Of a DNA stretch of 64,000 nucleotides, positions 43,544 to 52,236 are shown piece by piece. Source of the DNA: Firmicutes bacterium AF25-13AC (GTDB taxonomy: Bacteria; Bacillota; Clostridia; Lachnospirales; Lachnospiraceae); NCBI GenBank assembly GCA_003478935.1, contig QUFP01000006.1:62001-126000 (forward strand), in the 5' to 3' direction. A program made the translations under genes and the position numbers. The notes below the pieces were generated by a model, which had not been told where the DNA came from, searched no databases, and saw only the letters and a list, made by a program, of their open reading frames with translations. Each line of letters opens with the position of its first letter. The stretch's first letter is position 1.

Positions 43544-45093
43544 TTTGTTATTCCTCCTGCAAGATGCATAAACTCATTCTTCGTATGACCATAATATTGT
43601 GGACGCCTGATCGTTGCCTCTAGCTTTTCAAGTGCATCTCCTAAAATTTTCACACTGGCTGTTCCATTTATAAAACAATGTCTGTGATTATATACCACCT
43701 TCCTTGGACTCTCACCATTAATACATTTCAGCATCATCTCTGTGACTAATTTATTTTCATCTTCAAATCTCCTGCAGTTATCGACCAACACAGAAAAAAA
43801 CATCTTATAACTAGGCAGAGAATAATCAATTCCATCAAACTGCAGTAATTTTATCTCCTCTCCACCTGGTATATAATAAGGAATCTCCTCAAAGTTCTTT
43901 TTCACCTGCTGTATGATCCAATCCTGGTCACTTGTAGGTTTAAAAAATACATTTGAGACACTTGACCACATATATCGCCATCGTCCTTCTTTTGCCCGTT
44001 CAGCAAACATATCCCAATATTGTTTTTTTGCCTCTTGCGCTATGATTTTTTTATAATTGGCATCAATTAACGCACTGTAGTGCCAATAACTGGCAAATCC
44101 GTATAGATTCACGCATGCAGCAATTACAGCCTGTGCAACCTGAAAATTTCGAAGCGAACTTTTTTCTGGCTCTTTCATAAATTTGCCTGCTCCCATTGCA
44201 AGTTCAATACTCATATCAACTATGATAGAACCGCTATAATCTACATCAATAGAAACCAATCCGTATTTCTCTAACGTTTCATATTCCAAATAGTCTTCGA
44301 TACTTCTTGAAACCGTTCCACCTGAAGCATACAGTTTTAAAAATACATCAAATTCAGTCAAACTAATCTGTTCAAAAATATGCAACATAACATCTGGTTT
44401 TTCTATATAATCCTGCAAGATTAGTTCAGCTCTTTTTCCCTTTTGAATATTGGTCGGATGGTTCATATCTAAATTTTTTTCAATTTCTTTTAGCTCATCT
44501 ACCCTCATTTGTTTTAAACTGTCCAAACAACTTTTCATCTGCACAAGTGTGGACGAATCAAGTTCAATACCTTTTTTACCAGATGCATGATTTTCTTTCG
44601 ATACCCCAAACTCACTAAAAAGTAAATTAAGCTTTAAATTAACAGACTGTTTCTGAACCTGCAAATCCTGTAAGCTGTACCAACTATTTGAATAGCGATT
44701 AAATTCTGCTACTTCTTTTCTCCCATTCCCAATATTTGTTCCCTGAAAACGCAGTAGTATTGGATATTGGACTGTTTTTTCGTCAGAAAGTCTGTTTTCT
44801 TTTGAAACAAGTTCAATACGCCACTCCCAGCATACTTTATCATTTTTTTTAACGATACATGACAACATTTTTTCTGAATCAGGCACAGACTCACTAAGCA
44901 TAATTTCATCAACTTGTTGTGTGTTCTTTAATTGAACTCCATCTTTAAAAAATAAGGTATCAAAACCATGTGTATCCATATCCACACATACGCAAATCAC
45001 CCTGTACAATTGCTGTAGGGTGATTTTTTTTGGTACCGCAATCTGCCTTATAACATGGGGATTTGAATATTGTAGCGTACATTTTAGTTCCAT
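43540..45093 (-). CDS. Protein with N-terminal pRiA4b ORF3-like domain
   Basis: A 517-residue protein of unknown function. Residues 1-70 (MELKCTLQYSNPHVIRQIAV, ITLQQLYRVICV) resemble the IS1096/pRiA4b ORF-3-like fold, though the usual Trp-Arg-Arg (PIWRR) is replaced by HVIRQ. The rest is mixed alpha/beta and helical without a motif I recognise. It starts the operon with the SWIM-SNF2 gene, overlapping it by 4 bases, so it probably works with the translocase. No transposase is near, so this is not a transposon passenger here. Confidence 0.6.
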   Translation of the reverse strand: MELKCTLQYSNPHVIRQIAVPKKITLQQLYRVICVCVDMDTHGFDTLFFKDGVQLKNTQQVDEIMLSESVPDSEKMLSCIVKKNDKVCWEWRIELVSKENRLSDEKTVQYPILLRFQGTNIGNGRKEVAEFNRYSNSWYSLQDLQVQKQSVNLKLNLLFSEFGVSKENHASGKKGIELDSSTLVQMKSCLDSLKQMRVDELKEIEKNLDMNHPTNIQKGKRAELILQDYIEKPDVMLHIFEQISLTEFDVFLKLYASGGTVSRSIEDYLEYETLEKYGLVSIDVDYSGSIIVDMSIELAMGAGKFMKEPEKSSLRNFQVAQAVIAACVNLYGFASYWHYSALIDANYKKIIAQEAKKQYWDMFAERAKEGRWRYMWSSVSNVFFKPTSDQDWIIQQVKKNFEEIPYYIPGGEEIKLLQFDGIDYSLPSYKMFFSVLVDNCRRFEDENKLVTEMMLKCINGESPRKVVYNHRHCFINGTASVKILGDALEKLEATIRRPQYYGHTKNEFMHLAGGITK

Positions 45094-45129
45094 CTGATAT
45101 CCTTTCTTTCGTTAACGATTTTTTAAATT

Positions 45130-45158
45130 ATTATACCATCAACACTTTTGGTTGTCGA
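45130..45158 (-). promoter_or_regulatory. Promoter of the pRiA4b-like/SNF2 operon
   Basis: On the minus strand TCGACA, 17 bases, TATAAT, about 35 bases before the start codon; divergent from metA. Confidence 0.65.
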
Positions 45159-45185
45159 TAGTCAAACTTGAATTAGCATCCGCCA

Positions 45186-45214
45186 TTGACTTTTCCTATA
45201 AACTGCGCTACTAT
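45186..45214 (+). promoter_or_regulatory. metA promoter
   Basis: TTGACT, 17 bases, TACTAT, about 35 bases upstream of the start codon. The leader is too short for a SAM riboswitch or T box. Confidence 0.7.
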
Positions 45215-45249
45215 TTTGATGTTAATCATTTGAGAGGAGAAAATTTGTT

Positions 45250-46170
45250 ATGCCTATTCGAATACCAGATTCGCTTCCAGCTCATGCCATACTGGAAGCT
45301 GAAAATATATTTGTTATGACGGAACACCGTGCGATGCATCAGGATATACGTCCACTTAATGTTTTGATTTTGAATCTGATGCCAACAAAAATTATTACTG
45401 AAACACAGCTTCTGCGTAAGCTCTCCAACACACCACTTCAGATATGTGTTGACTTTTTACAGACGGCAAGTTACACTTCCACACACACAGACCCTGAACA
45501 TTTAAAACAGTTTTATTACACCTTTGACCAGATCAAGGACCGCCGTTATGACGGCATGATTATCACTGGTGCACCGCTTGACTATGTGCCATATGAAGAA
45601 ACTGCCTACTGGGATGAGGTCTGCAAGATCATGGAGTGGACAAAGACACACGTTCACTGTACATTCCATCTGTGTTGGGGAGCTTATGCCGGACTCTACT
45701 ATCACTACGGCATTAAAAAATTTGATCTTGACAAGAAACTGTTTGGCATCTTTCCACATCAGATTTTAAAGAAGACATCACCGTTATTTCGCGGTTTTAA
45801 TGATGAATTTCTTGCACCTCATTCCCGCGCAACAGATGTGAATGTTTCTGATGTAGCAGCCGTACCAGAGCTTGAGATAATGGCTCTTACAAAAGAAGGC
45901 AGTCTTGCCATTGCTAAGACAAAAGACAGCAGACAGTTCTTTGTCACCTGTCATGCCGAATATGATGCCAATACTCTTGCACTTGAATATAATCGTGATA
46001 TGGAAAAAGGTCTTACAAGCGTTGACCTTCCAATCAACTATTTTCCAGATGATGATCCGACAAAGGCACCAGTTGTCACCTGGCGCTCTACAGGACAGCT
46101 CTTATATTCTAATTGGCTAAATTTCTATGTTTACCAAAGCACTCCTTACGATATCAAAGACATCAAATAA
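45250..46170 (+). CDS. metA: Homoserine O-acyltransferase (MetA family)
   Basis: Acylates homoserine, the first committed step of methionine synthesis; 306 residues. The catalytic Cys142 lies in HLCWGAYAG, the family start PIRIPDSLPA is present, and HSRATDV carries a conserved active-site region. At residue 111 (ITGAPLDYVPYEE) it has Asp. Published work on this family ties Glu here to acetyl-CoA and Gly to succinyl-CoA use, so the acyl donor is not settled; Asp is closer to the acetyl type. GAGAGGAG precedes the start. It is a single-gene transcript with its own promoter and terminator. Confidence 0.95.
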   Translation: MPIRIPDSLPAHAILEAENIFVMTEHRAMHQDIRPLNVLILNLMPTKIITETQLLRKLSNTPLQICVDFLQTASYTSTHTDPEHLKQFYYTFDQIKDRRYDGMIITGAPLDYVPYEETAYWDEVCKIMEWTKTHVHCTFHLCWGAYAGLYYHYGIKKFDLDKKLFGIFPHQILKKTSPLFRGFNDEFLAPHSRATDVNVSDVAAVPELEIMALTKEGSLAIAKTKDSRQFFVTCHAEYDANTLALEYNRDMEKGLTSVDLPINYFPDDDPTKAPVVTWRSTGQLLYSNWLNFYVYQSTPYDIKDIK

Positions 46171-46172
46171 AA

Positions 46173-46214
46173 AACACAGGTACAAGACATCTGCCTTGTG
46201 CCTGTGCTTTTTTA
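46173..46214. terminator. Bidirectional terminator between metA and the MATE gene
   Basis: CACAGG/CCTGTG (46175-46180 with 46201-46206) with an inner CAAG/CTTG stem, A run before and T run after. Confidence 0.88.
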
Positions 46215-47599
46215 TTTAATTACTTTGCTCTTTGCCGCCTTTTTTTCAAATGCGTGCGTCCAATCTGAGAAAATTAAAAACAGTAAAAATACAATGCTGC
46301 TGCAGCTCCAGGTCAGCGGGTAAGCCCAGCTGATCATTGTAAATTTTGGTATAAACTCCAGTGCTGTTGTCACATAGACGATTCTAAGTCCACACCAGAA
46401 GGCGAGCATTGCTGCCATAGGAATGATTGATTTTCCACAGCCTCGAAGAACACCTGCTGCACAATGTGAGAAAGCAAGCAGACAGAAAAACAGCGTTGTC
46501 ACATGCGCATGCATTTCTCCATATGAAACGGATTGTTCCTCATCTACAAAGAAACGAAGAAGCGGCTCAATTCCAATATAGAAGCCAATTCCAATCAGCT
46601 CTGCCACAGCAACGCCCGTGATAATTCCAAATACAGCACCCTTCTTTGCACGGTTATACTCCTTCGCGCCAAGATTTTGGCTGATAAATGTAGGAAGTGC
46701 CATAGACATACAGGTAATTGGGAGAAATGCAAATCCCTCAAGCTTACTATATGCACCAACACCAGCCATCGCAAATGAGCCGAATGAATTGATATTTTTC
46801 TGAATAACGATATTTCCAATACTGATAACAGAATTTTGAATACCTGTCGGAAGACCCTGTGTTATTACCTCATGCATCATAGGACCATTATAGTGAAGCT
46901 TTTTAAAATCAAGACGTGCAACTCCCTCCATTTTACACATACGATAAATGCACATTACTGCACTTACACCCTGCGCAATGATTGTTGCCGCTGCTGCGCC
47001 GCCTACACCCCAGTTAAACACAGCAACAAATAATAAATCAAGCACTACATTGATTACAGATGAAATAAACAGATAATACAGCGGATGAAGCTGTCACCAA
47101 GCGCTCTCATGATTGACATACCAATATTATACATGATAATAGTTGATACGCCTGCGAAATAGACACGCAGATACAATAGTGATGCTGGAAGCACATTCTC
47201 TGGTGTCTGCATCAGACGAAGCAAAACTGGAATCAAAATAATTCCTACAATCGTAGAAAGGACTGATGCGATAATTCCAAATAAAAAGTTTGTATGAATG
47301 GCAACTTCCACGCTTTTTTCATCACGTGCACCAAAATATTTTGAAATAACAACGCCGCCTCCAATGGCAATTCCATTGAAAAATCCAATAATTAAAAAGG
47401 TTAGACTTCCTGCTGAGCTGACTGCTGCAAATGAATCGTTATCTGCAAAATTTCCCACAACCCATGCATCTGCCACATTGTAAAACTGCTGCAATAGCTG
47501 GCCTAAAAATAATGGAATGGCAAATGACAAAATTCCCTTTGCTATTGAACCTTCTGTCAGCAAGCCTGCATTTTTCTTTCCTTTCGCCGTTATTCCCAT
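46212..47599 (-). CDS. MATE-family efflux transporter (frameshifted)
   Basis: Na+- or H+-coupled multidrug/toxin exporter with twelve predicted helices. The first half (LLTEGSIAKGILSFAIPLFL, QLLQQFYNVADAWVVG) runs to IMRALGDS and then shifts; the next frame continues HPLYYLFISSVINVVLDLLF and the second half. Restoring one T near 47088-47089 (DSFHPLYYLF) gives one protein of about 462 residues, normal for the family. GGGAGG precedes the start. It begins 39 bases after cobD on the same strand and is the last gene of the cobalamin run; a link to corrinoid handling is only a possibility. Confidence 0.9.
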
Positions 47600-47638
47600 T
47601 TTTATTTCCTCCCTGTTTTCCCCGACAATAGCGGTGTT

Positions 47639-48718
47639 TTATTTTATATTCTCGTCTGACAGTACTTCTTCTAATGCAGCCATCAAACGATCATTTTCCT
47701 CTTGTTTTTTTACTGCAATGCGATAATACCCTGATTCAAGTCCTTTATAATTACTGCAATCCCGAATCAGCACTTTTTTCTTTAGCAGCATTTCATATAG
47801 ATTTTTCTCTGAATAAAAAAGCAAATAATCTGCCTCTCCCTGCCACACAGTAAGACCGAGCAAACGAAGCTTTTCTGTAAGGTATTCCCTCTGTTTTTTT
47901 ACATATTCTGATGTTTTCTGTACAAACTCATCTTCCTGTAGTGCCGCTTCTCCCGCACACTGTGCCAAGAGCGATACATTCCACTCTGGGAGCTGTCTTT
48001 TCAAACATTCCACCATTTTTTCAGATGCCGCCAGATAGCCTAGGCGCACACCCGGTATCCCGTATATCTTTGTAAATGCACGCACAACAATCAAATACTG
48101 TGAATGAATTGCATTTTTGATAAGGCTTTCATTTTGACGCTTCGTAAATTCAATAAAACATTCATCAATCACCAATGTAATTCTATGTTCACAGCAAAGA
48201 AAAACTATCTGTGAGAGAATATCAAATGAAATACATGCTCCTGTTGGATTATTAGGATTTGCAAGAAAAATCAAATCTGGCGCTTCGTGCGCTTTTATCT
48301 GTCTGATCAATTCCTGCACAAAATACTCTGTCAGCTCAAAATTATCTTCTTTTTTCAGATAATAATAGCGTACCTGACAGTCCTCGCATGCTGCTGAGTG
48401 CTCATAGCCTGAAAAGGACGGTGCAAGCACAAGTACAGTCTTTGGCTTTCTTGCATGGATAATCGCCACAAAAAGCTCTGATGCACCATTTCCAAATAGA
48501 AGACATTCCTGCGGCACATCAAGCTTTTTCGCCATTGCTTCACTAAGCTTTGAAACTTTTTCATCTGGATATTGAGTGCATAAAAAAATAGCATCGCCAA
48601 GTGCCTTTTTAACACCATCTGGCATGCCAAATGGATTTATGTTTACTGAAAAATCAAGCTCCACCTGATTACGATATACATCTCCGCCGTGTACGCTTTT
48701 TTCTGTATGCTTGTCCAT
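47639..48718 (-). CDS. cobD: Threonine-phosphate decarboxylase (CobD, HisC-like fold)
   Basis: PLP enzyme (359 residues) of the class I aminotransferase fold. The start HGGDVYRNQVELDFSVNINP is the CobD pattern, and the PLP lysine lies in RAFTKIYGIPGVRLGYL. CobD makes (R)-1-amino-2-propanol phosphate for the nucleotide loop of cobalamin. It resembles histidinol-phosphate aminotransferase, but its place right after cbiB supports CobD. No His-biosynthesis gene is near. Confidence 0.88.
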   Translation of the reverse strand: MDKHTEKSVHGGDVYRNQVELDFSVNINPFGMPDGVKKALGDAIFLCTQYPDEKVSKLSEAMAKKLDVPQECLLFGNGASELFVAIIHARKPKTVLVLAPSFSGYEHSAACEDCQVRYYYLKKEDNFELTEYFVQELIRQIKAHEAPDLIFLANPNNPTGACISFDILSQIVFLCCEHRITLVIDECFIEFTKRQNESLIKNAIHSQYLIVVRAFTKIYGIPGVRLGYLAASEKMVECLKRQLPEWNVSLLAQCAGEAALQEDEFVQKTSEYVKKQREYLTEKLRLLGLTVWQGEADYLLFYSEKNLYEMLLKKKVLIRDCSNYKGLESGYYRIAVKKQEENDRLMAALEEVLSDENIK

Positions 48719-48743
48719 TTTTGCCCCCTTTGATACCAGATTG

Positions 48744-49805
48744 TTATCCTGTGAATTTTAGCAATATCATCAATACTACGCAGATTACCTCTCCAAGAAC
48801 TGCAGCCGCATACATCAGATAATTGCAGCGGCAGATATCCTCTGGCAAAACTGCCCTTTTATCATCACCGATATATGGCTTTTTAATGACTTTACTGCCA
48901 TAAATGGTGTCACCTGCCAGACGAATGCCAAGTGCACCTGCGCATGCAGCTTCTGTATGTCCGGCGTTTGGACTTGCATGTTTTTTGGCATCTCTTCTCC
49001 AGATATGCCATGCATCTTTAGTATTATATACTGCTTTTTCTTTGCCAAAAATCTTAGTCACACTAAGAAAAACGCTTCCTGCAATTAAAAGAAGTGCACT
49101 GATTCTTGCAGGAACCCAATTGATGACATCATCTAATTTTGCTGCTGCACGGCCAAAATACAGATAACGGCTGCTTTTATAGCCTACCATTGAATCCATC
49201 GTATTGACTGCTTTATAAATCATACCAAACACTGGGCCGCCAAGTGCCGTGTAAAGCATAGGTGCAATCACACCATCAGATGTACTCTCTGCCACTGTCT
49301 CTACTGCAGCACGCGCCACACCTGCCTCATCTAAGACATTTGTATCTCGTCCTACAATCATGGAAACGGCATAGCGTGCGCCTGGCAGATCATTTTTTTT
49401 CAACGCGGTGTATACCTTTGTACTCTCTTTTTGCAGACATCTTGCCGCCAAAATCTGATATGTCATAATTGCTTCGACTACAAAACCAGCAATTGGATGA
49501 ATTGCGTAAGCTCCACAAAAGATGATTCCTGAGACAATAGCTGTCGCTGCCAACACACAGATTACAAGAAGTATTCCTTTTCTGCGCTCACTTCGTATTG
49601 TTGCATCATCTTTTATACCTGTACTATTTTTGGCATCGGCCTTTTTTTCTTCACCCTTATGCTTTTCTCCCATCAGCTTTTTATCAAGAAAACTAATAAG
49701 ATTTCCCATAAAACGCACAGGATGCGGCATCCAATATGGATCACCGAACAAACAATCAAGCAAAAAACCGCTGACAAATGCCAGCATATGTAATGTTATT
49801 GTCAT
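48744..49805 (-). CDS. cbiB: Adenosylcobinamide-phosphate synthase
   Basis: Membrane enzyme (353 residues) that attaches the aminopropanol (phosphate) arm to adenosylcobyric acid. Family segments LDCLFGDPYWMPHPVRFMG (16-34), AVETVAESTSDGVIAPM and SPNAGHTEAACAGALGIRL are all visible, with several hydrophobic helices. It contains a charged Lys/Glu/Asp-rich cytoplasmic loop at about 45-72 that is longer than usual. Its start overlaps the cobC stop by 4 bases. Confidence 0.93.
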   Translation of the reverse strand: MTITLHMLAFVSGFLLDCLFGDPYWMPHPVRFMGNLISFLDKKLMGEKHKGEEKKADAKNSTGIKDDATIRSERRKGILLVICVLAATAIVSGIIFCGAYAIHPIAGFVVEAIMTYQILAARCLQKESTKVYTALKKNDLPGARYAVSMIVGRDTNVLDEAGVARAAVETVAESTSDGVIAPMLYTALGGPVFGMIYKAVNTMDSMVGYKSSRYLYFGRAAAKLDDVINWVPARISALLLIAGSVFLSVTKIFGKEKAVYNTKDAWHIWRRDAKKHASPNAGHTEAACAGALGIRLAGDTIYGSKVIKKPYIGDDKRAVLPEDICRCNYLMYAAAVLGEVICVVLMILLKFTG

Positions 49806-50431
49806 TTGTCTTTTTCCTCTGCCTCTTCCATTGCAATTGGTGTCAGCTTTTCTAACTGCACATTGTTGTCTTTTATCGATAGCTCAATTTCATAGCCCTG
49901 ACCATTTTTTACCTGATAGTCATAATAATCACCGCCTGTAAGGCTACTCATTATAGCCATGATCGTGCCGCCGTGAACAATACAGACTGCACTTTTTTGT
50001 TTATAATCTTCCATACATGCTATGCACCATTCAAGTCCTACCATTGATCTTTTCACAAATTCATCACGGCTTTCTCCACCAGGAAATGCAGTCACACCGC
50101 CGCTATCTATCCAGCGCTGATAATCAGGATCTCCATTTAAATCCTGATAATTTTTTCCTTCAAAGCATCCAAAGTCAATCTCCTTCCATTCAGGAAGCAA
50201 AATGGCTCTTGTATCCGGGTACAAAATATCCTTTGTCTGAAGGCAGCGAAGCATTGGACTTGAGAAAATAAGAAGATTATCTTTTTCTTTTGGATATTTT
50301 CCAGCTTCATTATAAAAAATAATCTGCTCTCCTCCTTCATTTGATAATGGCTCGTTTGTATTTCCAAGATAGGCGTGACGCTTGTTGGACTTCGTGGCCC
50401 CATGGCGGATAATATACAGTGTGATTGTCAT
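49802..50431 (-). CDS. cobC: Histidine phosphatase, probable alpha-ribazole phosphatase
   Basis: Histidine-phosphatase-superfamily enzyme of 209 residues. The catalytic motif is IRHGATKSN (about 7-15), and VHGGTIMAIM holds the second histidine. Position between cobU2 and cbiB makes it the likely CobC that dephosphorylates alpha-ribazole (or adenosylcobalamin) phosphate. I chose the ATG at 50431, which overlaps the preceding stop (ATGA); the upstream reading to 50455 would overlap further and lacks a ribosome site. Confidence 0.82.
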   Translation of the reverse strand: MTITLYIIRHGATKSNKRHAYLGNTNEPLSNEGGEQIIFYNEAGKYPKEKDNLLIFSSPMLRCLQTKDILYPDTRAILLPEWKEIDFGCFEGKNYQDLNGDPDYQRWIDSGGVTAFPGGESRDEFVKRSMVGLEWCIACMEDYKQKSAVCIVHGGTIMAIMSSLTGGDYYDYQVKNGQGYEIELSIKDNNVQLEKLTPIAMEEAEEKDK

Positions 50432-50850
50432 TTCAGCCGCTGTCCTAGTCCACATAATATACGTTCCACCCTTTCTGCCTGCTTTGCAAGCTCTATCATA
50501 AGTCGCCCTGTCTGCTCACGCCAGACGCGCTCTTGCCTTTTTATCGGCACAATACCGTTTCCAAGCTCATCACAAATTACAATCGCATCAGGATTACTCT
50601 TAATCCACGAAAGAATTGTCATCTGTATTTTCTCTTCCTCCATACCCTCATCTAATAAATCCCTAACCCACAGATGAAGATGATTTAAGATTAATATATC
50701 ACATTCTGTTTCTAAAAGCATTTTTTTATAATGTGAATCTGCGCAGTCAATCACCTTTACAAAAAAATTCTCTGTCTTTTGATTTTCGTTGTATCTGCAC
50801 TTCACATATTCAAGCTTTCCTTGTGCGAAACCTCCTATATATAGTTCCAT
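50428..50850 (-). CDS. Short CobU-like P-loop protein
   Basis: A 140-residue relative of adenosylcobinamide kinase/guanylyltransferase. The P loop is degenerate (GGFAQGKLEY, Leu where Ser or Thr should follow the Lys), and the RHR guanylylation motif is missing, but the CobU motif near the C-terminus is kept well as CDELGNGIVPIKRQERVWRE. The operon also has a normal-length CobU whose corresponding segment is altered. It may share the reactions with that paralogue or regulate it. In a tight operon: 14 bases from cobS and a 4-base overlap with cobC. Confidence 0.7.
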   Translation of the reverse strand: MELYIGGFAQGKLEYVKCRYNENQKTENFFVKVIDCADSHYKKMLLETECDILILNHLHLWVRDLLDEGMEEEKIQMTILSWIKSNPDAIVICDELGNGIVPIKRQERVWREQTGRLMIELAKQAERVERILCGLGQRLK

Positions 50851-50864
50851 GAAAATGTCCTTTC

Positions 50865-51635
50865 TTATAAGCAGGCAATTGCCGCCATAACCATCAGCGC
50901 ACCCTCACACAGCGTTACAAAATATCCAGCAAGATCGCCTGTGATGCCGCCAAATTCCTTTTTGCTCTTATAATAGTAATAGCCAAACACTGCCAAAGCA
51001 CATATAAGCTGCATAATACCTGCCTTTGGATCCATCAAAATTTGCCATAATGCGCAAAGCGCTAACTCTCCATACAGGCTTCTCTTTACTATTTTCTCCT
51101 GTGCCGCATCTGCAAACATATACAGCGTTCCTTCTTTTTTTGCACACGGAAACGAGACAACTGCAATTGCACTAAAAATACGTGACAAAAAATATGAACC
51201 GCAAAATGATGCCATAACTGAGTAATTTTTAATCTCAGAATATGCACCTGCTGCTATCAGCACATAAAGAACAGTCATAATCACGGCAAATGCACCAATA
51301 TGAGAATCCTTTAAGATTTCTAGCTTTTTCTCGCGGCTTCCATAAGAATGAAGCGCATCCATCGTATCCATATAGCCATCCATATGAATACCGCCTGTCA
51401 CCAAAAGAATGATTGCCAGGCCAACAAATGCAAAACACATTTTTCCAATGCCAAATTGCTGGCAAAAAAGCCACCAGCACCATGATAACAGTCCTATTAC
51501 AATTCCAACAAGAGGAAAGAAACACATTGAATAGCGCATATCTTCTTCCTTCCACTCAAACTGCACCATAGGAATTTTGGAATACATAGAAAAAGCAATT
51601 GCAATTGATTTTCCAATTTTTTTAAATAGGTTCAT
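50865..51635 (-). CDS. cobS: Cobalamin synthase (adenosylcobinamide-GDP ribazoletransferase)
   Basis: Polytopic membrane enzyme (256 residues) joining adenosylcobinamide-GDP and alpha-ribazole. SMYSKIPMVQFEWKEEDMRY, VTGGIHMDGYMDTMDALHSY (the metal-binding Asp region) and KEFGGITGDLAGYFV are typical, with about seven helices. I chose the ATG at 51635 (MNLFKKIGKS); AGAGGA lies 7 bases upstream, within the end of cobU. Confidence 0.94.
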   Translation of the reverse strand: MNLFKKIGKSIAIAFSMYSKIPMVQFEWKEEDMRYSMCFFPLVGIVIGLLSWCWWLFCQQFGIGKMCFAFVGLAIILLVTGGIHMDGYMDTMDALHSYGSREKKLEILKDSHIGAFAVIMTVLYVLIAAGAYSEIKNYSVMASFCGSYFLSRIFSAIAVVSFPCAKKEGTLYMFADAAQEKIVKRSLYGELALCALWQILMDPKAGIMQLICALAVFGYYYYKSKKEFGGITGDLAGYFVTLCEGALMVMAAIACL

Positions 51636-51636
51636 T

Positions 51637-52218
51637 TTATAATCCTCTGTCAATTATTCTATTTTTATGATCATCTAGCTTCTTCCACATGACAGGGCAT
51701 CCCGCCACAACTTCTGTAACCTCATCTGCCCACGCAGCAAGTTCAATATTTATGCGCGCCAGTGCACGTATATAAGCCATTGTAGATTCATCATATGTGA
51801 TTCCATCGTCAAACACATTGTTTGTCACGATGACAAGCTCACGCACTGACTGTGACAGCGCTTTTAATCCAGACACAACACGCCTTACAACTTCGTCCTC
51901 GCTTCGCTGTCCATTTTCATCGAACATTTCATTGGCAGTAAGATTAGACACACACTCAACAAGTGCTGCATATGACATCTTATCACTGTCTTTAAATTTT
52001 TTCAACGCCTGTTCAATCTGCACCGTCTGCTCTGATGTAATAAACCCTTTTCCTGCACGCAGCCTTCTATGGCGCTCTACCCTTTTTTTGCCTTCTTCTC
52101 CATATACCTGCATCGTGGCAATATAATAGCGGCTTCTGATATTTTCAAACCCAGACAGCAATGACTCTGCATAGGCTGATTTTCCGCTGCCGCTTCCGCC
52201 TGTCACAAGATAAATCAT
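51637..52218 (-). CDS. cobU: Adenosylcobinamide kinase/guanylyltransferase
   Basis: 193-residue CobU homologue that phosphorylates adenosylcobinamide and transfers GMP to it. The P loop GGSGSGKSAYAE (7-18) and the guanylylated-histidine region RVERHRRLR (about 46-54) are intact. The segment that is normally NEVGxGxVP reads TNNVFDDGITYDES, so this conserved motif is altered; the short paralogue in the same operon keeps it. It ends one base before cobS begins. Confidence 0.9.
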   Translation of the reverse strand: MIYLVTGGSGSGKSAYAESLLSGFENIRSRYYIATMQVYGEEGKKRVERHRRLRAGKGFITSEQTVQIEQALKKFKDSDKMSYAALVECVSNLTANEMFDENGQRSEDEVVRRVVSGLKALSQSVRELVIVTNNVFDDGITYDESTMAYIRALARINIELAAWADEVTEVVAGCPVMWKKLDDHKNRIIDRGL

Positions 52219-52236
52219 TTTATTTGCCTTTCCTTT

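Noticed and set aside
43540..45093. Insertion-sequence passenger gene, because of the pRiA4b ORF3-like domain
   Set aside because: No transposase or terminal repeats nearby, and the gene is translationally coupled to the SNF2 gene.
45094..45249. SAM riboswitch or T box upstream of metA
   Set aside because: The promoter lies about 35 bases from the start codon, leaving no room; no conserved blocks seen.
47639..48718. Histidinol-phosphate aminotransferase (hisC)
   Set aside because: Its N-terminus and its position between cbiB and the end of the cobalamin operon fit CobD better.
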